64,000 nt of DNA from positions 50,962-114,961 of the forward strand of contig SPJS01000062.1 in the NCBI GenBank assembly GCA_006844705.1. The letters are read 5' to 3'. The position numbers and the translations under genes are program-made. Source of the stretch: Methylococcaceae bacterium (lineage in GTDB: Bacteria; Pseudomonadota; Gammaproteobacteria; Methylococcales; Methylomonadaceae). The notes below the pieces were generated by a model. The model searched no databases. It was not told the origin of the DNA and saw nothing but the letters and a program-made list of their open reading frames with translations. Below, in pieces: positions 25,278-34,413 of the stretch; the stretch's first letter is position 1; each line of letters begins with the position of its first letter.

Positions 25278-27461
25278 ATGAAACATACCCTCACTCTATT
25301 TAATTGCAGATGGTTGATCATTTTCTGCCTGCTGTTCAGCCAATCACTTGTGACGCAGGCTGAAGACCGTTTGCTGGAATCCATCAATGTCGACTCAAGC
25401 AGAGATGACTCGGTCATCGACCTGCGTTTAAACCAGCAGGTCAACGTGATTGCCCACAGTCCGCTGCAACGCGGTGATTTATTGCGACTGAATGTCAGAC
25501 GCACCGGCAGCACATCGCAAATTGATGAACCCTCACCGATATTTGAGTCCCTGCCATGGCACCCGACGCCACAACTTCCCCTGTTTGAAGTCACGGTGGA
25601 CCTGGAAGGCGCCATACTGTTCCACTTCAAACGCAGCGTGACTTTTGAACGCCTGCCCGCCACCAACTCGTTTCATATCCGCATCCGTGTATTGCATCCG
25701 GTCCGTAAAACCGAATTGCCGGAAGCCATTGCTGAACAAACTGGCAGTGAAAGCACTGAAGAAGCATCAACAGATCATGCTGACATTGACCAAACTGAAG
25801 ACCCGGTTCTGGCGGGCCTGCTGGATGAAGCCAAAAAAGCCATGCTTAACCAGGATTATCGACGCGCCATTCAGCTTTACACCAAAGTGCGACTGCAATC
25901 GGAAAACTCGGTTTACGGCAAACAGGCCCTGGAGTTTTTAGGGCTGGCACGCGAGCGCAATAAACAATTCGCCCACGCCAAAGTGGTGTATGAAAAATAT
26001 CTTAAACTCTACCCGCGAGGGGAAGATGCCGAGCGGGTCAGTCAACGGCTTACCGGCATCCTGACCGCCCAGACAGAACCCAGAGAAGAACTCAAGAAGG
26101 GTGATTCTAAAAAGGAAAACCGGGTGGGCGTGCAATGGGATACTTTTGGCAGTATCTCTCAGTTTTATAATCGAAACGAAAGCAAATTCAATACAGACCA
26201 GACCCGTCTGAACCGTTCATCGCTGCAAAACGGCCTGGACTTCACATCACGACTCAGTTATGAAGACTTTCAGGCAGGGCTGCGTTTTTCCGGTACTTAT
26301 AATGCCAATGTGGAGACCGACGACGACGATGATGAAAAACGCATCAGCTCGTTTTATCTGGATCTGATTCATCAACGTGCAGACATCCAGTTACGTCTTG
26401 GTCGCCAATCACAAAGTTCCGGCGGTATTCTGGGACGCTTTGACGGCGGACATCTGAGCATTCCCGTGTATGAAAATATCAAGCTGAATCTTGTCGGTGG
26501 TTTTTCTGTATTGTCATCCAGCGATATATTTGTAAATTCCGATCAGTATTTCTACGGTATCAACGCCGATTTCGGTACCTATCTGAATGCCTGGGACTTT
26601 AACGCCTTCTTCATTGAGCAACGCAATCACAGCGTGCTGGATCGCCGTGCCGTAGGTGGCGAGGTGCGCTTTTTTGATGAAGACAAATCCTTTTTCACTT
26701 TTTTTGATTACGATATTTTCCACGACGAATTAAATACATTTTTATTCACTGGTCAATGGATTTTTGATGACCGCACCACTGTCAATCTGTCCTATGATTA
26801 CCGTACCAGCCCTTTTTTAACCACACAAAATGCCACCCAGGGCCAGTCAGTGGATAACCTGGATGCCTTGTTAGCGCTGTTCTCGCTCGATCAAATCAAG
26901 ACGCTGGCCAAAGACCGCACCGCTATCAGTCAAACGGGCAGCCTGAGCCTATCACGTCCGTTATCGGACAACTTTCAACTGAATGCCGATTTCCGGCTGT
27001 CCACCCTGTCTGCTACCGTCGCCTCAGGCGGTGTGGACAAGACCGAAGGCACCGGACTGGAATATTCAATCGCCAGCGACATTACCGGCAGCAATCTGCT
27101 GACTGACGGTGATATCTATGTAGTCGGCGCGCGCTACAATATTCTGCAAAATGCCGACTCACTCAGTATCAATATCAATGCGCGCTACCCCATCACCCGC
27201 GATTTACGCATTAATCCACGGGTACGTTTTAACCTGCGCATGAACGATGACGGCACGGAAAACTACGGCTATCAACCCTCCATCCGTCTGACTTACCGGG
27301 TAGTCAAAGGTCTGCAACTGGAACTGGAAGGTGGCGGCGACTGGTTATTTCAGGAACGCAATGACGACGCATTGGCTGCCGCGGCCTTGGCGGGCGACAC
27401 CAATGATTTCGATGAAACCCGCGGTTATTTTTTCATTGCCGGGTATCGGTATAATTTCTAA
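25278..27461 (+). CDS. AMIN/TPR outer-membrane beta-barrel protein, candidate porin of the cytochrome conduit
   Basis: The 727-residue protein has a signal peptide (ending QSLVTQA, about residue 28), an AMIN-like beta domain (about 30-130), an acidic linker, TPR repeats (about 172-265, with AMLNQDYRRAIQLYTKV and YEKYLKLYPRGEDAE) and a C-terminal beta-barrel from about residue 285. Barrel strands alternate (for example DFTSRLSYEDFQAGLRFSG, QLRLGRQSQSSGG) and the protein ends in Phe (FFIAGYRYNF), the usual outer-membrane signal. The N-terminal domain is similar in style to the preceding 204-residue protein. The gene follows by 14 bases in the same direction. I infer that it is the barrel through which the cytochromes pass electrons; it is not demonstrably an MtrB homologue. 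Confidence 0.75.
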   Translation: MKHTLTLFNCRWLIIFCLLFSQSLVTQAEDRLLESINVDSSRDDSVIDLRLNQQVNVIAHSPLQRGDLLRLNVRRTGSTSQIDEPSPIFESLPWHPTPQLPLFEVTVDLEGAILFHFKRSVTFERLPATNSFHIRIRVLHPVRKTELPEAIAEQTGSESTEEASTDHADIDQTEDPVLAGLLDEAKKAMLNQDYRRAIQLYTKVRLQSENSVYGKQALEFLGLARERNKQFAHAKVVYEKYLKLYPRGEDAERVSQRLTGILTAQTEPREELKKGDSKKENRVGVQWDTFGSISQFYNRNESKFNTDQTRLNRSSLQNGLDFTSRLSYEDFQAGLRFSGTYNANVETDDDDDEKRISSFYLDLIHQRADIQLRLGRQSQSSGGILGRFDGGHLSIPVYENIKLNLVGGFSVLSSSDIFVNSDQYFYGINADFGTYLNAWDFNAFFIEQRNHSVLDRRAVGGEVRFFDEDKSFFTFFDYDIFHDELNTFLFTGQWIFDDRTTVNLSYDYRTSPFLTTQNATQGQSVDNLDALLALFSLDQIKTLAKDRTAISQTGSLSLSRPLSDNFQLNADFRLSTLSATVASGGVDKTEGTGLEYSIASDITGSNLLTDGDIYVVGARYNILQNADSLSININARYPITRDLRINPRVRFNLRMNDDGTENYGYQPSIRLTYRVVKGLQLELEGGGDWLFQERNDDALAAAALAGDTNDFDETRGYFFIAGYRYNF

Positions 27462-27476
27462 TCACCCCGTGCATCA

Positions 27477-28328
27477 TTATTGAGAGATGCTTATCAAGGT
27501 TTGCTTCAGCAATTGATTAAACCGCAGCCCTGCTTCCTGTGGCGCGTAATGTCCGGCAAAGGGAAGATGAAGAACTGTTTTGGTCGCATGCGGTTCTGTG
27601 CCTCGCGTTGAATTGATATGCATGATGGGCACGCTCACTTCTGCTAACTTCTGCCTGGATTGCTCAGCCATCCAGCGGTGATAATGGGCAAAATAGTTTT
27701 CGCCAACCTCTTGCGGCGCACGGGCAATGTCGCGTGCGATGTTGTAAGACAGTGAACGATCTGTTGACAACAAAAAGCGGTTTTTTATCTGGGGAAACTG
27801 TGCTTGATAATAATTTTCCCGATACGGTTTAAGAAAATCATCTAACTGCTCAGCTTGTGGCCAGTGTTGTTCACCATAAAAACTGTTCACGGAAACCACC
27901 GCTTTAAGATTGTCCGCGGACTTCGCAGCCAATTCAACTGCGACAGCCCCACCCAGGCCATGCCCGACAATCACCGGTTGGGCAAGCTGTAGATGCGAGA
28001 TAACCGCATGAACATCATCTGCATACGATGACACAGTATATTCATCACGGGCAAAATCAGACGCGCCATGTCCGGCCAAATCCAGCGTAAGCACAGCATA
28101 ATCACTGCTGAAAGCTTCCACCTGTGCTTGCCAATATTCCTGATTACACCCCAGACAATGTATCAGCACCAGCGGAGTCGCTCCCGGGGTGTCCTGCCAG
28201 CGATAATTGATGTCCGTGCCATCAGATGAACTGATATAAGCAGCGCCGTTTTGCTCCTCGGTTTTAATCGGCTGATTCTGACAGCCCCATAGGACAAGCA
28301 TCACGCATAGCCGGCTTATTTTTTTCAT
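27477..28328 (-). CDS. Alpha/beta-hydrolase-fold lipoprotein lacking the nucleophile serine
   Basis: The 283-residue product has a lipoprotein signal peptide with LVLWGC at residue 15 as lipobox. It has the fold's landmarks: LVLIHCLGCNQEYW (oxyanion region), LTLDLAGHGASDFA, VIVGHGLGGAVAVELA and the C-terminal histidine in LPFAGHYAPQEAG. The nucleophile elbow reads GHGLG instead of GHSxG, confirmed from the DNA codon GGC. Classical serine hydrolase chemistry is therefore unlikely; it may be a binding protein or use another residue. It starts eight bases after ccmI and is probably co-transcribed. It converges on the barrel gene with 15 bases between stops and no terminator. Confidence 0.78.
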   Translation of the reverse strand: MKKISRLCVMLVLWGCQNQPIKTEEQNGAAYISSSDGTDINYRWQDTPGATPLVLIHCLGCNQEYWQAQVEAFSSDYAVLTLDLAGHGASDFARDEYTVSSYADDVHAVISHLQLAQPVIVGHGLGGAVAVELAAKSADNLKAVVSVNSFYGEQHWPQAEQLDDFLKPYRENYYQAQFPQIKNRFLLSTDRSLSYNIARDIARAPQEVGENYFAHYHRWMAEQSRQKLAEVSVPIMHINSTRGTEPHATKTVLHLPFAGHYAPQEAGLRFNQLLKQTLISISQ

Positions 28329-28336
28329 TGTCTCGG

Positions 28337-30016
28337 TTAATTGATTTGTTGATTAATATTAACGGTAACCCAGTCCGCCGAGTTGACTGTGGCTGGCGAC
28401 ACTTCGCCCAATAGGTCTCCCGCTTGACGTATGGCGTTGCCGGATGCCGAAACCCGTGCCATAACCACCACTTCACTAAAATTGGATAACTTCATCATCG
28501 GTGTCATCGCTTGCGCATCGGTTAGCTGTACCTGCAAAGGCAAGTCTCTGACCTGTTTACGTACTATGGCTAATGGCATCTGTGGACCGGACACTGCTCT
28601 CGCATAGATAAACACCGTGTGATGCGGCTGCACCTTGTTGCGTAAAGAGCCATCCAGTTGCACTTTGACGTGAATACCTTCCGCTGTTGCAGCCTGTTGT
28701 GGTGACGATGGTCTTGGTTTTGCAATTGCAGCTTGAGGTTCAACAGGCTCTGTTGCAGCAAGCAGACGGGTGTTCTGGATATAACGTTCCATCACCTGCA
28801 TGGATTCACTGCCCGGCTGCAAGCCGTCTTTTGCCCGTTGCAAATACGTCAATGCCTGCTGATAATGTCCTTCTTGTACTTTGGCCTTTCCCGCCAACCA
28901 TAATCCCGTCGTATGTGACGGGGCTAATGTTAATGCTTTAAAAATCAATTGCCTTGTCGTCTCGGAAAACTGGCCCTGATGCAACATAAGCAAAGCATCG
29001 GCATACATCAGCATGTCATCGGCCTGATTACTGTTGAGTACATCGACTTTGGAAAAAGCATCGACCGCCTGCTGATATTGTTTCTGCGCCTTGAACTTCC
29101 GTCCCTGTTGAATCCATTGCTGACGCATTGCGGTCGATTGAACTTCCATAGAGGGAACTGAACGTTTGGCAGGAGACAACTGAGCCATCATCATCTTCAG
29201 TTTGCGGTACGATTCAGAATCCTGAGGAATTATTGTTTCCACCTGACGGAAATAGGCCAGAGCGGCCGTCGGCTCATTGTCCTGTGCTTTCATCATACCT
29301 GCCAGCCACAACGCCATCGTATCATTCGGCGCCAATTGCAATGCATCTGTCACCAACGACCGACTTTTATCCGTATATTGGCCATCATTCTCGGATAACA
29401 AAACATCGGAATATTGCAACATGACTTGCGGGTTATCGGGATTCAACTGGTACGCTGTCATAATAGCGTTTCGAGCTTTGTCCATGTGCTGCAAATGCTT
29501 ATATGATTTACCTAGCAACAACCAACCTTGTACATCATCCGGTTGTTGTTGTAAACGGGCTTCCAGCCCTGCCAGCATAGTCTCAACCGAATTAACAGCT
29601 TGCTTATGCGGACTTTGTTTTTTGCTTGTTTGCTGGAGCGCGGCAGATTGATTTAACGCCTCCGGATGGCCCAGGGCCAGATACAAACTGACCGCAGCTA
29701 ACGGGAGAAAAACAACCAGCACATACGTCATCCATTGCCCTTGCAGCGTATGCACTGATTCATTTTCAGCTTGTGTAGACAGATCATTGGCCAGGGTCAG
29801 TTCCAGTTCCTGACGTTGCAATTCAAAGGGTGCTTCGCTGATTTCACCGCCAACTAACGCCTTTTTCAAATCAGCCAGTTTTTGCCTCGCTATAGCCAGG
29901 TTGTCGCGCTCGACCAAATGATCCGCGTGCTTTTTTTTTCGCCACAAGGGGGGAACAAGAAACAAAAATGCCAACGATAATAAAACAATCGCAATTATCC
30001 AGAACTCAGTATTCAA
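28337..30016 (-). CDS. ccmI: CcmI, cytochrome c maturation protein (apocytochrome c chaperone)
   Basis: The 559-residue protein begins with the CcmI pattern: membrane helix (about 5-24), the heptad-like loop ERDNLAIARQKLADLKK...LQRQELE and a second helix (about 95-113). TPR repeats follow, here two blocks (about 140-270 and 300-400) rather than one, making it longer than the usual 400. The C-terminal CcmI domain is clear (VKVQLDGSLRNKVQPHHTVF, GPQMPLAIVRKQVRDLPL, GNAIRQAGDLLG). It presents apocytochromes to the haem ligation machinery, which fits its place next to two cytochromes with about fifty haem sites. No other ccm genes are in the window. The start is TTG 30016; no ATG precedes the first helix. 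Confidence 0.9.
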   Translation of the reverse strand: MNTEFWIIAIVLLSLAFLFLVPPLWRKKKHADHLVERDNLAIARQKLADLKKALVGGEISEAPFELQRQELELTLANDLSTQAENESVHTLQGQWMTYVLVVFLPLAAVSLYLALGHPEALNQSAALQQTSKKQSPHKQAVNSVETMLAGLEARLQQQPDDVQGWLLLGKSYKHLQHMDKARNAIMTAYQLNPDNPQVMLQYSDVLLSENDGQYTDKSRSLVTDALQLAPNDTMALWLAGMMKAQDNEPTAALAYFRQVETIIPQDSESYRKLKMMMAQLSPAKRSVPSMEVQSTAMRQQWIQQGRKFKAQKQYQQAVDAFSKVDVLNSNQADDMLMYADALLMLHQGQFSETTRQLIFKALTLAPSHTTGLWLAGKAKVQEGHYQQALTYLQRAKDGLQPGSESMQVMERYIQNTRLLAATEPVEPQAAIAKPRPSSPQQAATAEGIHVKVQLDGSLRNKVQPHHTVFIYARAVSGPQMPLAIVRKQVRDLPLQVQLTDAQAMTPMMKLSNFSEVVVMARVSASGNAIRQAGDLLGEVSPATVNSADWVTVNINQQIN

Positions 30017-30204
30017 AACAGTAATAAATCTAAATCAATCCATAATAAGAAGTGCAATTTTACCACAGCAAACGTATCAAGCCGGGATGCATTCCAATGC
30101 TGCACAAACAAAAAATATTTACTTACCTGTACCAAGGTCCAATTGTTCACATTTCATCAACAACCTATCATGTGCTCCACGTTAATTCACTTTCTGGAAA
30201 AAAT

Positions 30205-30795
30205 ATGACATTTAAATCCTTGGTTATTTCTGCAGCCATCTTCGTTTCCATCAATGCACAGGCAGCAATTGTGAGCGGTCCGGACATCATTTCTGCACCC
30301 AGCCTGATTAGCGATGATACGGGCGCAACGAATAACTCACAGCAAGGCTTTAATGAACAGCAAAGCTATTTATTGGCAGCTGATCTGGATATTGATGGGG
30401 GATCAATTGCTTCAGGCACTGTAATAGACAGTCATATGATTTTTCTGAACACAGCATCAGGAAATTCATACCAATACAATAAATTATGGACATTTAGTGG
30501 TGATATTTTAGGCGTTATTCAACAAAAAAACGACCTTGTTGCCAGTAACTATTTAGGCCATGACGACACAACCTATGAATTAAATTTCAACAATGTTGGC
30601 CTGGAAAGTAATGAATCGTATTCGGTTCTTGGAAACCAACTTACACTCACGATGAAAGTGTCTGAACCAGGCGACTGGATTCGTGTAATAACTGCGTCAT
30701 CTCTGGTACCTGCACCCGTTCCTGTGCCTGCAGCAGTATGGTTATTTTGTTCTGCATTGATCGGCTTGTTTGTTGGACGCAGAAAAACCGCGTAA
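30205..30795 (+). CDS. VPLPA-CTERM-type surface protein (196 residues)
   Basis: The protein has a signal peptide (MTFKSLVISAAIFVSINAQA), a small beta-rich body and a sorting signal VPVPAAVWLF, hydrophobic, GRRK. The body has ISAPSLISDDTGATNNSQQGFNEQQ followed by SGTVIDSHMIFLNTASG, a pattern common in exported PEP-CTERM-type proteins whose body has no assigned role. It is not of the DFEDG type. ATG 30205 is chosen over a frame open from 30052 because it begins the signal peptide and has CTGGAAA upstream. It is divergent from ccmI and followed by a GC-rich terminator. No sigma-54 site is seen upstream. Confidence 0.8.
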   Translation: MTFKSLVISAAIFVSINAQAAIVSGPDIISAPSLISDDTGATNNSQQGFNEQQSYLLAADLDIDGGSIASGTVIDSHMIFLNTASGNSYQYNKLWTFSGDILGVIQQKNDLVASNYLGHDDTTYELNFNNVGLESNESYSVLGNQLTLTMKVSEPGDWIRVITASSLVPAPVPVPAAVWLFCSALIGLFVGRRKTA

Positions 30796-30832
30796 AAAAT
30801 TTTAGCTTGTTTGTTGTATAGAGAAGTTCTTC

Positions 30833-30857
30833 GCCCGGCTAGCCCGGGCTTTTTTTT
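30833..30857 (+). terminator. Rho-independent terminator after the 196-residue VPLPA gene
   Basis: GCCCGG (30833-30838) pairs with CCGGGC (30844-30849), followed by eight T. It overlaps the stop of the convergent nif3-like gene. Confidence 0.75.
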
Positions 30858-31621
30858 CAGGCCGGGTTGTCGCTGTTAATATAAAAGCATTCTACATCCA
30901 GCGCCTGTCTTGTCAATTCCATCAAAGCCTGAATTCCAAACTGTTCCGTTGCATGATGGCCCGCGGCAAACATATGAACGTCATGTTCCTGGCTGTCATG
31001 CCAGTCATGTTCGCTGATTTCACCTGTCACATATGCATCCAGTCCTTGCCTGGCTGCTGTTATCCATTCTCCATTGGCACCACCAGTAATAATGGCCACG
31101 CTAGCAATTTTTTTGTGCGGATCGGGTGTCGCGACGATCACTTGATGATTCGCAGTTTGTTCAAGTAGATGGGAAAACTCTGCTGCCATCATGGGCTCAG
31201 ACAACACACCACAAATTCCAGTCGGCATTCCCTTGTAATCCCCAAAAGGCTGCTGATCCTTTACACCCAGCCTTGTACCGAGTACCGCTGCATTACCAAT
31301 GGTTTTGTGACCATCCAGTGGTAAATGATATGCAAAAAGATTCAAATCGTGCTTGATGGCCGGTTTTATTCTGTTTGCAAACGCGCCGGTAATTGTTTTG
31401 GCGCCATGAAATGACCAGAATAACCCATGATGCACAACCAGTGCCTGCGCCCCTTTTTCACACGCTTTGGTTATGGAATCTCGTGTTGCTGATACAGCAA
31501 ATGCTATTCGTGAAAGGTTTGCACACCCTTCAATCTGCAAACCATTTGAACCATAGTCGCTGTACAAGTGTGGTGCAAGGCACTCATTAAAAAAATCCTG
31601 TAATTGATGACGAGTGATCAT
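30857..31621 (-). CDS. Nif3-like dinuclear metal centre protein (YbgI/DUF34 family)
   Basis: The 254-residue protein shows the family's metal-binding landmarks: LVVHHGLFW (about residue 62), FAYHLPLDGH (about 96) and the C-terminal GHHATEQFG (about 222). The family forms hexameric toroids with two metal ions per subunit; its reaction is debated (GTP cyclohydrolase-like and metal-insertion roles have been proposed). Length is normal. The start codon overlaps the stop of the Nudix gene as ATGA, so the two are translationally coupled. Confidence 0.9.
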   Translation of the reverse strand: MITRHQLQDFFNECLAPHLYSDYGSNGLQIEGCANLSRIAFAVSATRDSITKACEKGAQALVVHHGLFWSFHGAKTITGAFANRIKPAIKHDLNLFAYHLPLDGHKTIGNAAVLGTRLGVKDQQPFGDYKGMPTGICGVLSEPMMAAEFSHLLEQTANHQVIVATPDPHKKIASVAIITGGANGEWITAARQGLDAYVTGEISEHDWHDSQEHDVHMFAAGHHATEQFGIQALMELTRQALDVECFYINSDNPA

Positions 31622-32121
31622 GCTAACTTCTGATATGTTTGCCAGATACTTTTAAATGTTTCCGTTATATCCGGGCCATTCATTTCCACCCGCTGCGTAA
31701 TCTCTTTAACAGTAAACCATTGCAATTGATCAATTTCATCGGGTGCCGGATCAAATGGCCCTTCATGAACACAGCGGTAGACCTGAACAAACTCCATGCC
31801 CAATTCAGGCACTGGATTGAGCTTGAATAGCCTTTGCAGATCCCCGGCGACATTTATTCCGAGCTCTTCCTCCGTTTCACGTACAGCACTGTGATCGTAG
31901 TCTTCGCCCAAATCAACATGACCAGCGGCTGAAGTATCCCATAATCCTTTATTCAGGTCTTTGCGCATTGACCGCTTCTGCAGCAACAATGCGCTTTGTC
32001 GATTAAAAACAAGAATATGAACGGCTCTGTGTCTCAGACCTTGTTGGTGGATTTCATGTCTGGGACGTTGATCTATGACATTATCTGTCTCATCAACAAC
32101 CGCAAGAATTTCGGTTTGCAT
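31618..32121 (-). CDS. Nudix hydrolase, IDI/YfcD-like
   Basis: The 167-residue product begins MQTEILAVVDETDNVIDQRPR and carries the Nudix box GHVDLGEDYDHSAVRETEEE (G-x5-E-x7-RE..EE, about residues 72-95). The opening VDE.D.V...R.EIH...L.HR.VH is typical of the isopentenyl-diphosphate-isomerase-like Nudix group, including E. coli YfcD, a putative nucleotide-diphosphate or side-chain hydrolase. The substrate is not predictable. ATG 32121 is chosen because homologues start here; a TTG start 12 codons upstream is possible and neither has a strong ribosome-binding site. The gene is coupled to nif3 downstream. Confidence 0.85.
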   Translation of the reverse strand: MQTEILAVVDETDNVIDQRPRHEIHQQGLRHRAVHILVFNRQSALLLQKRSMRKDLNKGLWDTSAAGHVDLGEDYDHSAVRETEEELGINVAGDLQRLFKLNPVPELGMEFVQVYRCVHEGPFDPAPDEIDQLQWFTVKEITQRVEMNGPDITETFKSIWQTYQKLA

Positions 32122-32210
32122 GGATTTGGAATTATGATTCGGGATAGTGCTATCCAAATAATTTTTGAACCGCTATGAAAAGCACAGAGGTTAATTCCAG
32201 CAGAAAAAGA

Positions 32211-34220
32211 TCAATACTCAACTGTCGCCATAAAATATAAGCTGGTTTCAACATCGGTTGCCTGAATTTCCACCGAGGACCCTCTAAACTCACGATGCTT
32301 TCCAAACAGATTCTGGCCAACGACAGCAAGGTTAAGCGCTTGATTTGCCTGCCATGCCAAACGTAAATCCATTGTAATATAGGCAGGAACACCAGGCTTT
32401 CTTCCTAGCTTATTTTCTCTCACTTTGTCGACATAACGTAACACACCATCAAACTGAAAGTCCTCTGTCACTTGCCACAGCGAACGTAAGCTTGCCTGAT
32501 GATGAGGGGTATCTCCTTCATCACCTTCTTCCGTTGTATCTACACTAGAGGGTTCCAAATGCAACTGGATATCCACAAATGAGTAACCTGCGATGAGCCT
32601 CCAGTTATCCGTTACCTGCCAGATCGATGATAATTCAATCCCATAAACTTCACCTTCAAGCCCATTCATGACCATCGCAGGAATAATAGAAGGACTGCCA
32701 GGTATCAATGTACCATTTTCAATGGTTCGTAAATGTTGAAAGTCATTATAAAAAAGACTCAGATCAAAAGAAAAATTTGACTGGGACATTCGATAGCCCA
32801 TTTCATAAGCCAATAATTCTTCAGCACCAAAATCAGAGGCTCCTACAATATCGAGAGCGACCCCGCCTGGAAACATCGCTCTTCGAATTGTCGAATCATG
32901 TTCTATCCTGGTTGGAACACGCACGGCTCTGGACACCGAAGTCCAAAAGCTGTGATTATCATACGGTTTCCACAATAATCTTGCGCTTGGCTGATATTCA
33001 AATCCAGTATAACTATTATGTTCAAACTTTGAACCGACAGTAAAAATCAATTCATTTTCCAGCAACGATATTTCATCCTGAATGAATGCACTGAAAACTT
33101 CATCGTCTCTTGCCGCCGGATTTAGTCTCATTACAGTGCCGGGTTCTGTTTCATCTGCGATATATCTAAATCCCAGACCCCACACAATCTCCTGTTGCCA
33201 AAATGCTTTCAAGCGATGTTGAAAATCAATATCAACCGTATCGCGAAAATCTGAAATATAAAAATGTTCACGTTCTGTGCGGTCGTAATAAATTTGCAAA
33301 TCAAATGATTGGTCATCTGATGAGACATAATTCCAATCAATCTTGATGTGCCCGCCCATTACGTCTGTAGTACTATCAAACTCGGCAATGGGTGGGATTG
33401 GCGCGGAAAAACCTACAACAGCTCTTTCTCCAGAATTTCCAGAATACAGGTTTCCTTGTATTGACATCCGGTGCCCATCATTAATCTGTGAGTCCATCCT
33501 GAAGCCGAGCCGCCCCATGCGCCAATCATCACTACCATTTTCAGCATGGTCTTTTTCAAAACCTTTAGCAAAAACACGATAATGCGTATTCTGACCAAGT
33601 TCTCCACCGAAACGTAAATTCAATGTCCCGGTTTCTTCATTGCCCGCTAATACACTGAGATGTCCACCTTGAGTCTCTTCGGCAGACTTGGTGATAATAT
33701 TTACAATGCCATTAACAGCATTCGCCCCCCATAAGGTGCCCCCCGGCCCTTTTACCACTTCAATACGATCAATATCCTCAAGCACTGTGTCAACCGCATC
33801 CCACAATGCTCCTCCAAAAAAAGGCGAATAAACTGACCGACCATCCATCAGGATCAAAATTTTATTGGAAAAAATGTCATTAAACCCACGTATGGACACG
33901 GCCCATTTATTGGCATCCAGCTTGGCAACCTGAACGCCAGGCACCAGTCTTAATGCATCAGCGATATTTGTCACGCCTGATCGCTTGATTTCATCGTTCG
34001 TCAACACATAAACTGACGCCGCTATTTCGCCAATACTTTGTGCTTTTTTTGCTGCAGAGGTTACTTGAACATCACCTAGTTGATCCAGACTCATATCCAG
34101 AAAAGAATCATCAAATGATGGCTCTGCCTGAGCAATCGCCAGGAAGGGAAGAAACATTGCAAGCGCAACTGCCACCCACAACAGGATGGAGTTACAAACA
34201 CCTCGTAACGAACAATACAT
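32211..34220 (-). CDS. TonB-dependent outer-membrane receptor
   Basis: The 669-residue protein has a signal peptide (ending AIAQA), a plug domain (about 45-170, with SVYVLTNDEIKRSGVTNIADAL, SIRGFND and ILILMDGRSVYSPFFGG) and a 22-strand-type barrel ending in ATVEY (terminal aromatic residue). The plug segment VVKGPGGTLWGANAVNGIVN is canonical. The start LSLDQLGDVQVTSAAKK is seen in receptors found with quorum-type or organic ligands and in many uncharacterised ones, so the ligand is unknown. No riboswitch, Fur box or exbBD genes were recognised nearby. The 193 bases upstream are very AT-rich and hold a shared promoter region with hprA. No transporter genes flank it. Confidence 0.87.
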   Translation of the reverse strand: MYCSLRGVCNSILLWVAVALAMFLPFLAIAQAEPSFDDSFLDMSLDQLGDVQVTSAAKKAQSIGEIAASVYVLTNDEIKRSGVTNIADALRLVPGVQVAKLDANKWAVSIRGFNDIFSNKILILMDGRSVYSPFFGGALWDAVDTVLEDIDRIEVVKGPGGTLWGANAVNGIVNIITKSAEETQGGHLSVLAGNEETGTLNLRFGGELGQNTHYRVFAKGFEKDHAENGSDDWRMGRLGFRMDSQINDGHRMSIQGNLYSGNSGERAVVGFSAPIPPIAEFDSTTDVMGGHIKIDWNYVSSDDQSFDLQIYYDRTEREHFYISDFRDTVDIDFQHRLKAFWQQEIVWGLGFRYIADETEPGTVMRLNPAARDDEVFSAFIQDEISLLENELIFTVGSKFEHNSYTGFEYQPSARLLWKPYDNHSFWTSVSRAVRVPTRIEHDSTIRRAMFPGGVALDIVGASDFGAEELLAYEMGYRMSQSNFSFDLSLFYNDFQHLRTIENGTLIPGSPSIIPAMVMNGLEGEVYGIELSSIWQVTDNWRLIAGYSFVDIQLHLEPSSVDTTEEGDEGDTPHHQASLRSLWQVTEDFQFDGVLRYVDKVRENKLGRKPGVPAYITMDLRLAWQANQALNLAVVGQNLFGKHREFRGSSVEIQATDVETSLYFMATVEY

Positions 34221-34413
34221 ATCTACAAGAAAATAAAAGAACGTAACATTTTAAAAAAGTCTGTTAACTAGTTCACTTAAGACTATCAGAAATTTACAGA
34301 TTTTCTATAAATTTATTTCTTTTCCGATATCAATTGAAAAATTTTTCTTAAACATATGAAAAATATGTATTATTCAAAATTAATTTAAGAATCAAAATAT
34401 CTTCTTCCCTACC

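Noticed and set aside
20632..27461. Naming the cluster mtrAB/omcA
   Set aside because: Haem number, cytochrome repeat plan and the AMIN/TPR domains of the barrel differ from those families; only functional analogy is supported.
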